Below the pieces are notes generated by a model. The model had not been told where the DNA came from. It was given only the letters and a program-made list of their open reading frames with translations, and did no database searches. Source: JABMNT01 sp048262255 (lineage in GTDB: Bacteria; Pseudomonadota; Alphaproteobacteria; Rhodospirillales; Casp-alpha2). From it: a DNA stretch of 64,000 nt. The position numbers were made by a program, and so were the translations under genes. The stretch is taken from assembly GCA_048262255.1 (NCBI GenBank), contig JBLXFH010000003.1:558001-622000 (forward strand). Direction: 5' to 3'. Shown piece after piece: positions 52,217 through 61,220 of the stretch. Every line of letters starts with the position of its first letter. Position 1 is the stretch's first letter.

Positions 52217-54984
52217 GCGAAGCAATCAAATTCACCCTTGATGGAAAACCCGTTGAGGCCAGCGCTGGCGAAACCATCTGGGACGTCTCAAAGCGGTTAG
52301 GGAATACCATTCCCCATCTTTGCCATCGCGACAAACCAGGCTACCGGCCCGATGCCAACTGCCGCGCCTGCATGGTCGAGATTGACGGCGAGCGTGTGCT
52401 GGCGCCGTCGTGCCGTCGCGAGCCAACACCCGACATGAAGGTCACCACCGACAGCCATCGCGCCAAAACGGCGCGCAAAATGGTGCTGGAACTTTTGCTG
52501 TCCGACCAGCCGGAACGCGCCAAGGCGCACGACCCGGATTCCCTGCTCTGGTATTGGGCCGATCAGGCCGGTATCGACAACAGTCGTTTTGAGCATCGCG
52601 AAATGCCCGCCTGCGATATCTCGCACCCGGCCATGGCGGTCAATCTGGATGCTTGCATCAACTGTAATTTATGTGTCCGGGCCTGCCGCGAAGTTCAGGT
52701 CAATGACGTCATTGGTATGGCCATGCGCGGTTCGCACTCGAAAATCGTGTTCGATATGGACGACGCCATGGGCGAGAGCACCTGTGTGGCCTGCGGTGAA
52801 TGCGTTCAGGCCTGCCCGACCGGTGCGCTGATGCCATCCTTGATGGTTGATGAAAACCAGGTCCATGTGGGCGCTACGGATACAAAGGTCGATAGCCTGT
52901 GCCCCTATTGCGGCGTCGGCTGCCAGTTGACGTTCCATATCAAGGACGACGAGATCAAATATGTGGAAGGCCGCGACGGTCCGGCCAACCAGAACCGGCT
53001 ATGCGTCAAGGGACGTTTCGGTTTTGATTATGCCCGCCATCCGCACCGCCTGACCAAACCCCTGATCCGCAAGGAAGGTGTCGCCAAAAACGCCGACGAA
53101 GCGCTCGATCCGGGCAACCCCTATACCCATTTCCGCGATGCGACATGGGAAGAAGCGCTCGAACTGGCAGCCAATGGTTTTTCTTCGATCCGTGACGCGA
53201 ACGGCAGCTCGGCACTGGCTGGTTTTGGTTCCGCCAAAGGCTCCAACGAGGAAGCCTATCTGGTCCAGAAACTGGTCCGTCAGGGCTTTGGCACCAACAA
53301 CGTCGACCATTGCACCCGCCTGTGCCACGCATCAAGCGTTGCCGCTCTTATGGAAGGCGTCAATTCCGGCGCGGTGACGGCACCTTTCACCGATGCCAAC
53401 GTGGCCGATTGTATTATTGTCATCGGTGCGCGCCCGACGCAAAACCACCCCGTCGCCGCAACCTATCTGAAGCAGGCTGCAAAAGCCGGCAAAGAACTGA
53501 TCATCATGGACCCGCGCGGCCAGGACCTGCGCCGCCACGCGACCGAGTTCCTGCAGTTCAAACCGGGCCAGGACGTCGCCCTGCTGGGCGCGATGATCCA
53601 TACGATCATCGAGGAAGGTCTGGTCGATGAACAGTATGTTCAGGGTTATACGGAAGGCTTTGAGGCGATCAAGGAAAACGCCAAACACTTCTCGCCGGAA
53701 GCCATGGCCGAGGTGTGCGGCATCGACGCCCAGACCATCCGCTCCGTCGCCCGCAAATACGCCACGGCGGAACGCTCCATCATTTTCTGGGGCATGGGCA
53801 TTTCACAAAGCGTCCACGGCACCGACAATGCGCGCTGCCTGATCACGCTGAGTATGATCACCGGTCAGGTTGGCCGCCCCGGTACCGGCCTGCATCCGCT
53901 GCGCGGCCAGAACAATGTGCAGGGCGCCTCCGACGCCGGCCTGATCCCGTTTGTCTTCCCCGATTACAAATCGGTTGAGGCGGAAGATATCTGGAGCATA
54001 TATGAGGACCTTTGGAAAACCGAACTGGACCACAAAAAAGGCCTGACCGTTGTCGAGATTATGGACGCTGTTCATAACGACATTATCAAAGGCATTTACA
54101 TTATGGGTGAAAACCCGGCCATGTCGGACCCCAACGCCAACCATGCACGCCATTGTCTGGCGAAGCTGGAGCATCTTGTGGTGCAGGATATTTTCCTGAC
54201 CGAAACGGCGTTTCTGGCCGATGTGATTTTGCCGGCTTCCGCCTTCCCGGAAAAAGCCGGAACCTTCACCAACACCAACCGGCAGGTACAGATGGCCCGT
54301 CCGGCTCTGAACCTGCTGGGCGACACCCGTCAGGACTGGTGGATCATTCAGGAGATCGCCAATCGCATGGGGCTGGGTTGGGCTTATAATGGCCCCGATG
54401 ATGTCTATGCAGAAATGTCGCTGACCATGCATTCGCTGGCCAATATTTCCTGGGACCGTCTGGACCGGGAAAGCGCTGTCACCTATCCGTGCGATGCGCC
54501 AGATGTGCCCGGTAACGACGTCATCTTCACCGATGGTTACCCGACCGCCAATGGCCGCGCCAAGCTGGTGCCTGCAACCCTGACACCGCCCGCCGAACTG
54601 CCCAATGAAGAGTTCCCGCTTGTTTTGACAACAGGGCGTATGCTGGAGCACTGGCATACGGGCTCCATGACCCGGCGCGCCGAAACGCTCAGCCTGCTCG
54701 AGCCGGAAGCCGTCGCCAGCATGAACTCCTTTCAGTTGGGGCAATACGATCTGGGACCGGGTGATACGGTCCGGGTATCCAGCCGCCGCGGTGAAATTGA
54801 CATCAAGGTGCGTGCCGATCAGGACGTGCCCGACGGCATGGTCTTCATCCCCTTCTGCTTCCACGAAGCCGCCGCCAACATCTTGACCAACCCGCAACTG
54901 GACCCGATCGGGAAAATCCCCGAATTCAAGTTCTGCGCGGTGAAGGTCGAGAAGTTGGGCGACGAAGCGCTGGCCGCGGAATAA
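52213..54984 (+). CDS. fdsA: NAD-dependent formate dehydrogenase alpha subunit
   Basis: 923 residues from ATG 52213. Oxidises formate at a molybdenum (or tungsten) bis-MGD centre. Order: NuoG-like 2Fe-2S domain (IPHLCHRDKPGYRPDANCRACMVEI), two 4Fe-4S sites (CINCNLCVRACREV; CVACGECVQACPTGA), then the 4Fe-4S site before the catalytic domain CPYCGVGCQL... NRLCVKGRFG. The active site has Cys and not selenocysteine: NVDHCTRLCHASSVAALMEGVNSGAV. C-terminal MGD-binding domain. Translationally coupled to the fused FdsG-FdsB gene. Confidence 0.97.
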   Translation: MSEAIKFTLDGKPVEASAGETIWDVSKRLGNTIPHLCHRDKPGYRPDANCRACMVEIDGERVLAPSCRREPTPDMKVTTDSHRAKTARKMVLELLLSDQPERAKAHDPDSLLWYWADQAGIDNSRFEHREMPACDISHPAMAVNLDACINCNLCVRACREVQVNDVIGMAMRGSHSKIVFDMDDAMGESTCVACGECVQACPTGALMPSLMVDENQVHVGATDTKVDSLCPYCGVGCQLTFHIKDDEIKYVEGRDGPANQNRLCVKGRFGFDYARHPHRLTKPLIRKEGVAKNADEALDPGNPYTHFRDATWEEALELAANGFSSIRDANGSSALAGFGSAKGSNEEAYLVQKLVRQGFGTNNVDHCTRLCHASSVAALMEGVNSGAVTAPFTDANVADCIIVIGARPTQNHPVAATYLKQAAKAGKELIIMDPRGQDLRRHATEFLQFKPGQDVALLGAMIHTIIEEGLVDEQYVQGYTEGFEAIKENAKHFSPEAMAEVCGIDAQTIRSVARKYATAERSIIFWGMGISQSVHGTDNARCLITLSMITGQVGRPGTGLHPLRGQNNVQGASDAGLIPFVFPDYKSVEAEDIWSIYEDLWKTELDHKKGLTVVEIMDAVHNDIIKGIYIMGENPAMSDPNANHARHCLAKLEHLVVQDIFLTETAFLADVILPASAFPEKAGTFTNTNRQVQMARPALNLLGDTRQDWWIIQEIANRMGLGWAYNGPDDVYAEMSLTMHSLANISWDRLDRESAVTYPCDAPDVPGNDVIFTDGYPTANGRAKLVPATLTPPAELPNEEFPLVLTTGRMLEHWHTGSMTRRAETLSLLEPEAVASMNSFQLGQYDLGPGDTVRVSSRRGEIDIKVRADQDVPDGMVFIPFCFHEAAANILTNPQLDPIGKIPEFKFCAVKVEKLGDEALAAE

Positions 54985-55355
54985 AGGCCCCCGACCGCCC
55001 TTTCAAGTTTGTCTCCCAAACTGCAACGGGCGTATTTGATCAGATGATCTGAATACGCCCGTTGAATATTCCCGGTATCCGGGTGGCGGCCTAACCACCC
55101 ATTAGACACCTGCACGGTCAGACCGCAGTCCGCCGCGACGCGCACAACCCCTGATTCATGCCCGATCCCCTCCTTGTTTACCCATCGGTTTACCGCAGAA
55201 CGCCGCGGTTTTTTTTGGCTTCAAAAGCGTCATTAATTCTTTGCATCGCAGAGCCAATCTTGTAGAAAACTTCTCCCGTTTACCGGATTTGTCCGCTCAG
55301 TGACCCCATCCCCGGCAGGAAAGGTAGCCACGAGATAACCGATACGACGCAACAT
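54985..55355. other. Intergenic region after fdsA
   Basis: About 370 bases with no convincing gene. It holds a large inverted repeat, AACGGGCGTATT (55025-55036) / AATACGCCCGTT (55052-55063), whose inner part CAGATGATCTG can extend the stem, and then a Rho-independent terminator at 55192-55216. The frame that reads across in reverse duplicates coding sequence and is not supported. The promoter for homospermidine synthase must lie after the terminator. Confidence 0.6.
55192..55216 (+). terminator. Rho-independent terminator after the fds operon
   Basis: Stem ACCGC (55192-55196) / GCGGT (55205-55209) with an 8-base loop, running into eight T (55209-55216). It should end transcription of the formate dehydrogenase operon. 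Confidence 0.7.
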
Positions 55356-56750
55356 GTGCAATTTTCCGGGCGGCTTGTCATCCTTGGTTTTGGCAGCATT
55401 GGTCAGGGCGTCCTGCCGTTGATCTTGCGCCACATTGCTCTGGACCCGGCGCGCATCACCATCATCAACGCCAATCATCGGGGTGACGCCATCGCCGCTG
55501 AATATGGCATCCCTTTTCTGTGCCAGCCGGTCACGCCGGACAATTACCGCCGTGTCCTGTCCCCGCTGCTTGGCCCTGGCGATTTCCTGCTGAATGTATC
55601 GGTGAATGTCAGCTCGCTCGCCCTCGTCGATTTGTGCCACACCTTGGGGGCGCTCTATCTGGACACCTGCATCGAACCCTGGGCTGGCGGATATATCTGC
55701 ACCGACTCGACCGCTTCCGAGCGCTCCAATTACGCACTCCGTGAATCCATGCTGGCCCTCAGAACGCCCGGCGACGCACCAACAGCGGTTATCACGCATG
55801 GCGCCAATCCGGGTCTGGTTTCGCATTTCGTCAAGCAGGCCCTGCTCAATATCGCCGCCGACAGCGGGACTAAAACCGCCCAGCCATCTAGCCCCAGGGA
55901 CTGGGCTGTGCTGGCTGAACGGCTGTCCGTCAAAACCATCCATATCGCTGAACGCGACACCCAGATCGCCGAAGGCGTTCCCAAGGCGGAAGGCGAATTC
56001 GTCAACACTTGGTCCATCGACGGCTTTGTCGGCGAAGGCTGCCAGCCCGGCGAATTGGGCTGGGGCAGCCACGAAAAGTACTTTCCCGCAGACGCCGCCC
56101 GGCATGCCTTTGGCGCGGGCGCCGCGATTTATCTCAACCGCCCGGGGGCCAGCGTCCGGGTCCGCTCCTGGACCCCCATCGAAGGGCCATTTCACGGCTT
56201 TCTGATCACCCACAGCGAAGCCATTTCCATTGCCGACTACTTCACCGTAAGGGATGGCGGCGTCCGCTATCGCCCGACTGTCCATTACGCCTACCACCCG
56301 TGTGACGATGCGGTCCTGTCCTTGCATGAACTGGCGGGGAAAAACTGGGAGCCGCAACCGCGCAAGCGCCTAATGCTCGATGAAATCAGCTCCGGTGTTG
56401 ATGAACTGGGCGTTCTATTGATGGGCCACGACAAAGGCGCTTACTGGTTTGGCTCGCAATTGTCCATCGACGAGGCCCGCCGTCTGGTCCCCTACAACAA
56501 CGCCACGGGGCTGCAGGTGACAGCGAGTATCCTCGCCGGCATGGTCTGGGCCATGGAAAATCCGTGCGCCGGCATTGTCGAGCCGGACGAAATGGATTTC
56601 CGGCGCATTCTCGACATCTGCGCGCCCTATCTCGGACCGGTAGTCGGCGCCTACACGGACTGGACCCCGCTGCAGGACCGCCAGCGCCTGTTCCCCGAAG
56701 ACGTCGACCTCGACGACCCCTGGCAGTTCAAGAATTTCCGGGTGGAGTGA
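55356..56750 (+). CDS. hss: Homospermidine synthase
   Basis: 464 residues. Makes homospermidine from putrescine or spermidine with NAD (EC 2.5.1.44-type). Rossmann motif VILGFGSIGQGVLPLI near the N terminus, IINANHRGD, LNVSVNVSSLALVDLCHTLGALYLDTCIEPWAGGY, ITHGANPGLVSHFVKQAL, and a C-terminal NNATGLQVTASILAGMVWAMENPCAGIVEPDEMDF. GTG 55356 is the only available start in a frame open from 55266. Single gene with a terminator-like region before it; convergent with the 535-residue unknown. Confidence 0.95.
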   Translation: MQFSGRLVILGFGSIGQGVLPLILRHIALDPARITIINANHRGDAIAAEYGIPFLCQPVTPDNYRRVLSPLLGPGDFLLNVSVNVSSLALVDLCHTLGALYLDTCIEPWAGGYICTDSTASERSNYALRESMLALRTPGDAPTAVITHGANPGLVSHFVKQALLNIAADSGTKTAQPSSPRDWAVLAERLSVKTIHIAERDTQIAEGVPKAEGEFVNTWSIDGFVGEGCQPGELGWGSHEKYFPADAARHAFGAGAAIYLNRPGASVRVRSWTPIEGPFHGFLITHSEAISIADYFTVRDGGVRYRPTVHYAYHPCDDAVLSLHELAGKNWEPQPRKRLMLDEISSGVDELGVLLMGHDKGAYWFGSQLSIDEARRLVPYNNATGLQVTASILAGMVWAMENPCAGIVEPDEMDFRRILDICAPYLGPVVGAYTDWTPLQDRQRLFPEDVDLDDPWQFKNFRVE

Positions 56751-56792
56751 GGGGATGCTGGCGTACGGTAGAGCGGTAGAGTAAACGCAGAC

Positions 56793-58400
56793 TTATTTTT
56801 TCTGCCGAATTTTCAAATAGGCCAGAACAGGGAGTATCCACCCGAAGGCCGCCGGGTAGCTTGCGGCTAAAGCCAGTACAGGGGCCAGGGCCGCAAACTG
56901 GATGGCCGTTTTTGCGACATCCCTGGAACCCTCTTTCACCCCTTCAATCGAGCCTTCGCGGGCTGCTGATTTCACATCCCGGTAATAGGCCAATACAGGG
57001 CCTAACAAACCAGACAATACATTTCCCTCGCTGCGCAACAACTCCTGCGCCAGCCCGTCTTCGGTGTTGGCGACCAAAGTCCGATCAGCGGCCACGGCAT
57101 CAGCCAGCGCGTTGATTGGTTCGCTGACATCCTCGGCAATGAGTTCTGGTGCGTCGTTTAGCGAACGGGCGAAGTCAATGGCAGCGTCCAGCGTTTCGGC
57201 CGAAGGTTCGGGGCTGGCGTCGGCTATATAGTCGTTCCAGGCCTCGAACTGGCGGATGAACAGGCCATGATTGGCGTTCAACGCCTGCACCTCGCTGGCC
57301 GCTTCTTCCAGAAACAACTCGTCTGCGCGCTCTGAGAAACTGTTGAGGCGAGAGCCGTGCACACCCAGCGCGATGACGTTCATCTCATCATAGGTGGCGC
57401 CGAGCGCGCGCCGGTAATCCCTCATAGCGCGGCCAAAGGTCGGCAGGTTTTTGCCGGGGTCCAGCGCTTCCAGCCCGGCCAGTTGATCGGAATGCGCAGC
57501 CCATGCGGCTTGCAGGCGTTGGTCCTGTGCGATATCCCTCGCTTCCGGCGGCGGGCTGGCGCGGCAGTGCAATTTGCCATCCTCGCCATATTCAACCTCA
57601 ATGCTCGCCGGGCGCTGCTCCGGCACCTGAGCCCGGTGCCGGGCTTCCATCTCGGCGATCATCGCATTGACATGCGCCGCCCCCTGCTCCCAGTCTTCAT
57701 CGTCAATCAGCACCCGCTCCAGTTCCAGCGCTTCGATCAACGGGCGGCTTTTTGGGTCGGCCGCGCCGCGCAGGCGGTCCTCGTACCAGTCTGTCCAGAC
57801 CTGCCAGTTTTCGTCTAATTCTAGGAGATCTAATTTAATTTTTTCCCACCTAACATGAATCATGTCAGGCATGCCATAAAACCAAATTGAGTTACGCATT
57901 AATTCTGAAGGTGCGATTCCACTTTCAATCTCAACTAAGTCTTTCGAGACTTCGACCCACGGACCATCTGTAGGATAGCGAGCAGAAAAGAGTGCACTAC
58001 GGTGTGCTGAATTTGCAGCAATCTCTATAGCTCGAACAGAAAGTTTTGCTGAGTTACTACTAGCTGAATTACTAATATATGAACGAGCAGCAAGAACAGC
58101 CGCACGACAAGAATCACTTTTGTAGTTTGATGCACGAGAAACAGCATTCTCAAAAAATATAGTATCCATAATAAGTTGATGAGGCCACGAACCTGTAAAA
58201 CAGGGGAACGCGATAACGCGGAACAATGAGAGAATAGTTCTTATATCAATACTGCTATGGGCACTTTTCCCAGATATTTCTTGCCAAACCAACGGTACAA
58301 CCCGCAACACCGCGCGGCTGGCAATGGCGACGGCGACGGAGCGATCTTTGCCCTCCAGCCAATCCCTAAGTTCTTCACTGGAAGATATGGCTTCAGCCAC
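56793..58400 (-). CDS. Unknown 535-residue mosaic protein with C-terminal membrane segment
   Basis: No recognised named domain. Residues about 200-260 contain the pattern WQVWTDWYEDRLRGAADP... ELERVLIDDEDWEQGAAHVNAMIAEMEARH, which I recall from many alphaproteobacterial hypothetical proteins, often variable in their N-terminal half. The C terminus (about 497-530, AIQFAALAPVLALAASYPAAFGWILPVLAYLKI) looks like two short membrane helices. Bases about 57820-58210 (residues about 64-193) are strikingly A+T-rich compared with the rest of the gene, which suggests a replaced segment. Convergent with homospermidine synthase; a large palindrome follows upstream. Confidence 0.7.
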   Translation of the reverse strand: MAEAISSSEELRDWLEGKDRSVAVAIASRAVLRVVPLVWQEISGKSAHSSIDIRTILSLFRVIAFPCFTGSWPHQLIMDTIFFENAVSRASNYKSDSCRAAVLAARSYISNSASSNSAKLSVRAIEIAANSAHRSALFSARYPTDGPWVEVSKDLVEIESGIAPSELMRNSIWFYGMPDMIHVRWEKIKLDLLELDENWQVWTDWYEDRLRGAADPKSRPLIEALELERVLIDDEDWEQGAAHVNAMIAEMEARHRAQVPEQRPASIEVEYGEDGKLHCRASPPPEARDIAQDQRLQAAWAAHSDQLAGLEALDPGKNLPTFGRAMRDYRRALGATYDEMNVIALGVHGSRLNSFSERADELFLEEAASEVQALNANHGLFIRQFEAWNDYIADASPEPSAETLDAAIDFARSLNDAPELIAEDVSEPINALADAVAADRTLVANTEDGLAQELLRSEGNVLSGLLGPVLAYYRDVKSAAREGSIEGVKEGSRDVAKTAIQFAALAPVLALAASYPAAFGWILPVLAYLKIRQKK

Positions 58401-58538
58401 AAGTCATCCTTTACCGCCCTCATTTATACGCATTTGTAAGGTAACAGCTTAGGTTTTGCGTTGAGAATTTAAAAGTTTAAATTGTGGGGAGAGTTGGGAT
58501 TCTGGTTCTGGTTTTGGGGGTCGGTGGCGGTTGTGGCG

Positions 58539-58656
58539 GCCCCCCACCCTAACCCTCCCCCACGAGGGGGGAGGGAATTTAAGGGGAGTAGGTTGCTGCG
58601 ATCACCAACACAAGTTCCTCCCCTCTTGATGGGGGGAGGTTAGGAGGGGGGTGGGA
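58539..58656. repeat. Large inverted repeat (RUP/REP-like palindrome)
   Basis: CCCCCCACCCTAACCCTCC (from about 58540) is answered by GGGGGGAGGTTAGGAGGGGGG (to about 58651), with a second small palindrome CCCTCCCC/GGGGGAGGG inside each arm. Total span about 115 bases with no coding potential. Similar C/G-run elements recur in several alphaproteobacteria as non-autonomous repeats. I see no second copy in this window. Confidence 0.75.
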
Positions 58657-58680
58657 AGTGGAATTCCTGCCCCTGAATTT

Positions 58681-58815
58681 TTACTGGCGCGTGCTCGAAG
58701 TTGAGAATTTATCAGCGGAGGACATGCCGACGTTTTGCAAAACAACGCCAGCGATAATGGCGATGATGACGGCGGCGACGGCGCCCATCCAGAAAGAGTT
58801 CCAGCTTTTTCCCAT
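58681..58815 (-). CDS. Small single-span membrane protein, 44 aa
   Basis: Reading from ATG 58815 gives MGKSWNSFWMGAVAAVIIAI, then IAGVVLQNVGMSSADKFSTS and STRQ-stop. It is a basic N terminus with one membrane helix (about 9-28) and a short soluble tail with SSADKFSTSSTR. GAGGAT lies 9 bases upstream of this start; ATGs at 58824 and 58830 are alternatives. Small proteins ending (S)SAEKFSSSS-R with the same helix are, as I recall, conserved in alphaproteobacteria, and coding codon usage is good. The function is unknown. Encoded downstream of the palindrome and divergent from the gene at 58942. Confidence 0.7.
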   Translation of the reverse strand: MGKSWNSFWMGAVAAVIIAIIAGVVLQNVGMSSADKFSTSSTRQ

Positions 58816-58941
58816 GTTCCACATCCTCATTTTTGTTTGCGGATTATGTCTATCATAACCCGGGTAAATACCAAATCCAATGACAGTCCGGACCGAACCG
58901 CCTATTCTGGTGGTCCGTTATGACAACCAAGGGGAGCCCTT

Positions 58942-59313
58942 ATGCCGACCGATGACAACAACACCCCGGAAAACCCGACCCAGGCCTTTATCCAGCATCT
59001 GGAAGGCACCGGTTTTTTCGAACAGATTTCCAATCTCGAAACCTCGCTTAAGTCCATTGTCGGCGAAATTGAGGGCTTCAACGTGACCTCCAACCAGCGC
59101 CAGGAGGAATCCGAAAACATCGCCGCGCATATTCTGGCCATGGAAGCCGTTTTGGCCGCTGTCCTCAAAAAACTCCCCATCGAGGAAGACGATGTCATTC
59201 TGGAGGCACAGCGCCAGGCGACTGCGTTGACCGGAAAACCCGCCACCAACCCGACTGTCGAGGCCATTGCCCGCAATCTGGTACAGAAAGCCAATAGCGG
59301 CGGCGAGGACTGA
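58942..59313 (+). CDS. Hypothetical protein, 123 aa
   Basis: MPTDDNNTPENPTQAFIQHL opens a soluble, mostly helical acidic protein; the central region (about 25-80, QISNLETSLKSIVGEIEGF... ENIAAHILAMEAVLAAVLKKLP) suggests a coiled coil. No known family comes to mind. GGGGAG precedes the ATG at a good distance. It lies between the 44-residue membrane protein (divergent) and the membrane formate dehydrogenase (convergent, 42 bases between stops). Confidence 0.65.
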   Translation: MPTDDNNTPENPTQAFIQHLEGTGFFEQISNLETSLKSIVGEIEGFNVTSNQRQEESENIAAHILAMEAVLAAVLKKLPIEEDDVILEAQRQATALTGKPATNPTVEAIARNLVQKANSGGED

Positions 59314-59355
59314 TCTACGAATACATCGCGCCGCAATCGGCCCGTCTCGGTCCGT

Positions 59356-60447
59356 CTATTCGGCCGCCTGCGCCTTGGCTTTGTCCTCCACCTCTTCCAC
59401 CCACAGGTTATGGTGTTCACGGGCCCAGTTGATATCAACCTGGCCCGAGCCCACCGCATCAATCGCGCCTTCCATACCGACGGAGCCGATATAGATATGG
59501 CCGATAATGATGACGATCATCACCAAAGCGACAACCGAGTGCCAGATCACCGAAAGCTGGGTTTCCTGAAGCGCCGACAGCTGGGTCGGCAGATCAAGAC
59601 CCAGACCGTTCAGTAACTGGAAGGTCCCGGCCCAGATGGTAATTTCGAACGGAAACATCAAGGCCAGACCGGAAACGCTCAGCGAGCCGCCACCCAGAAC
59701 CACCGACCAGAAGATCAGCTTCTGCCCCGCATTAAAACGCTTGGAGGGTGGATGATGACCTTTCGTGAAAAGCCCACCACCAACCATCAGCCACTTGAGG
59801 TCAGCCGTATTGGGTATGTTATGGCGCACCCAAAGAACAAACATCAAAACGATACCGACCATAAAGGCAAAGGCGATGTAGTTATGGGCCAACTTACCGT
59901 AATACGAGAAAGCCGAAAACACCTCCGGGCCCATGATCGGCAACAACACCAGCTTGCCGTAGGCCACGTTCAGGCCGGTGATCGCCAGCACGATAAAGGA
60001 TGAGGCGGTGAGCCAGTGGGTAACGCGCTCAAGGGCGTTAAAGCGTTCGATGGTTTGTCCGGAAAGGCCCGATTCAACACGGATTTTACCCCGTATGAGA
60101 TAGAACAGCGCCAAAATGACCAACACGCCAAACAGCGCCCAACCGCCATAGGTGACCAGCGGACCGCGCTTGAAGGCCAGCCATTTGTCGCCATCCACCT
60201 GAACCAGTTGCCCGGCTTTCTTGTCGGGGATCGAAACCCGGCCGGTCACGCCCTTTTTGATGGCCCGCCACATTTCGGCATCGCCAACATTGCCGGAGAA
60301 ATTGCCCGGCACCTCACCCTTGGTTTGTGCGGACGCCGTATCGACCGAAACGACGGGAGATCCCGTCAGGCCCATTGCAGCCGAAAGGCCCAGTACCAGT
60401 ACCAGTGCAAAAGCACTCATTGCTTTAAGAAAATACCGCCATACCAT
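59356..60447 (-). CDS. Formate dehydrogenase gamma subunit (cytochrome b556 type)
   Basis: 363 residues from ATG 60447 (MVWRYFLKAMSAFALVLVLG), with GGGGAAAC just before it; ATG at 60462 (MGKQ) is the alternative. Membrane cytochrome b that passes electrons from the periplasmic formate dehydrogenase to quinone. A signal-like N terminus precedes an extra periplasmic segment (about 40-85), then four membrane helices with haem-ligand candidates in FNALERVTHWLTASSFIVLAITGLN, YGKLAHNYIAFAFMV and VIWHSVVALVMIVIIIGHIYIG, typical of the FdnI family. It is the last gene of fdhA-B-C, 160 bases after the beta subunit. Confidence 0.93.
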   Translation of the reverse strand: MVWRYFLKAMSAFALVLVLGLSAAMGLTGSPVVSVDTASAQTKGEVPGNFSGNVGDAEMWRAIKKGVTGRVSIPDKKAGQLVQVDGDKWLAFKRGPLVTYGGWALFGVLVILALFYLIRGKIRVESGLSGQTIERFNALERVTHWLTASSFIVLAITGLNVAYGKLVLLPIMGPEVFSAFSYYGKLAHNYIAFAFMVGIVLMFVLWVRHNIPNTADLKWLMVGGGLFTKGHHPPSKRFNAGQKLIFWSVVLGGGSLSVSGLALMFPFEITIWAGTFQLLNGLGLDLPTQLSALQETQLSVIWHSVVALVMIVIIIGHIYIGSVGMEGAIDAVGSGQVDINWAREHHNLWVEEVEDKAKAQAAE

Positions 60448-60562
60448 CGATTGTTTCCCCATTTGCCTTATGCTCCCGTACGCAGACCACAACGTAATTT
60501 CAAAGTATAAAAACGTCAGACATAAAATCTATTAACAAAATGCCGGTTATAGGCAAGAAGGA

Positions 60563-60584
60563 GCCGTGCGCGAATGCACACGGC
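60563..60584 (-). terminator. Hairpin between FDH beta and gamma genes
   Basis: On the reverse-strand transcript GCCGUGUGC pairs with GCGCACGGC (one U-G pair, loop AUUC). There is no strong U-run, so it is more likely an RNA-stability or attenuation structure than a full stop, allowing reduced expression of the gamma gene. Confidence 0.4.
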
Positions 60585-60608
60585 CCCTCCCTAACCCATC
60601 AATCGGAC

Positions 60609-61205
60609 TTAGGAACCCGCTTTCAATTGGTAAGCGGTGCCCCATCCCCAAGCGCCGGAACCGAAACCTCGGCTGACGATACGCTCGCGGTAAATATTGC
60701 TGACCATGTCGCCATCGCCGCCCAACAGGGCTTTGGTGGAACACATTTCAGCACAGAGCGGCAACTTGCCTTCTGCCAGGCGGTTGCGCCCGTATTTCTG
60801 GAACTCTTCAGTTGAGCCGCTTTCTTCCGGGCCACCTGCACAGAACGTGCATTTGTCCATCTTTCCGCGGCTACCGAAGTTCCCGGCTTGCGGGTACTGC
60901 GGGGCGCCAAACGGACAGGCGAAGAAACAATATCCGCAGCCGATACACAGATCCTTCGAATGCAGAACCACACCGTCTTCGGTCTGGTAGATACAATCGA
61001 CCGGACAAACCGCAATACACGGCGCATCCGAACAATGCATACAGGCTACCGAGATTGAGCGCTCACCGGGTTTACCATCGTTGATCGTTACCACGCGACG
61101 GCGGTTGATCCCCCAGGGAACTTCGTGCTCGTTTTTACAGGCCGTGACACAGGCGTTGCATTCAATACAGCGCTCGGCATCACACAAAAATTTCATTCGT
61201 GCCAT
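60609..61205 (-). CDS. Formate dehydrogenase FDH3 beta subunit (four 4Fe-4S clusters)
   Basis: 198 residues. Carries electrons between alpha and the membrane cytochrome. Cys clusters: CDAERCIECNACVTACKNEH, CMHCSDAPCIAVCPVDCI, CIGCGYCFFACPFGAP, and CTFC... LPLCAEMCSTKALL, that is, four 4Fe-4S sites of the HybA/FdnH type. There is no C-terminal membrane helix, as in FDH3 proteins. It starts 15 bases after fdhA ends, with GGAGAA before it. The gene order alpha-beta-gamma is the FDH3 arrangement. Confidence 0.95.
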   Translation of the reverse strand: MARMKFLCDAERCIECNACVTACKNEHEVPWGINRRRVVTINDGKPGERSISVACMHCSDAPCIAVCPVDCIYQTEDGVVLHSKDLCIGCGYCFFACPFGAPQYPQAGNFGSRGKMDKCTFCAGGPEESGSTEEFQKYGRNRLAEGKLPLCAEMCSTKALLGGDGDMVSNIYRERIVSRGFGSGAWGWGTAYQLKAGS

Positions 61206-61220
61206 GGTTATTCTCCTTCC

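Noticed and set aside
53803..54897. 364-codon reverse open frame inside fdsA
   Set aside because: It lies wholly within a certain gene on the other strand and reads like the antisense of G+C-rich codons, with no domain.
55233..56357. 374-codon reverse open frame over homospermidine synthase
   Set aside because: Antisense of a clear gene; composition and lack of motifs mark it as a shadow.
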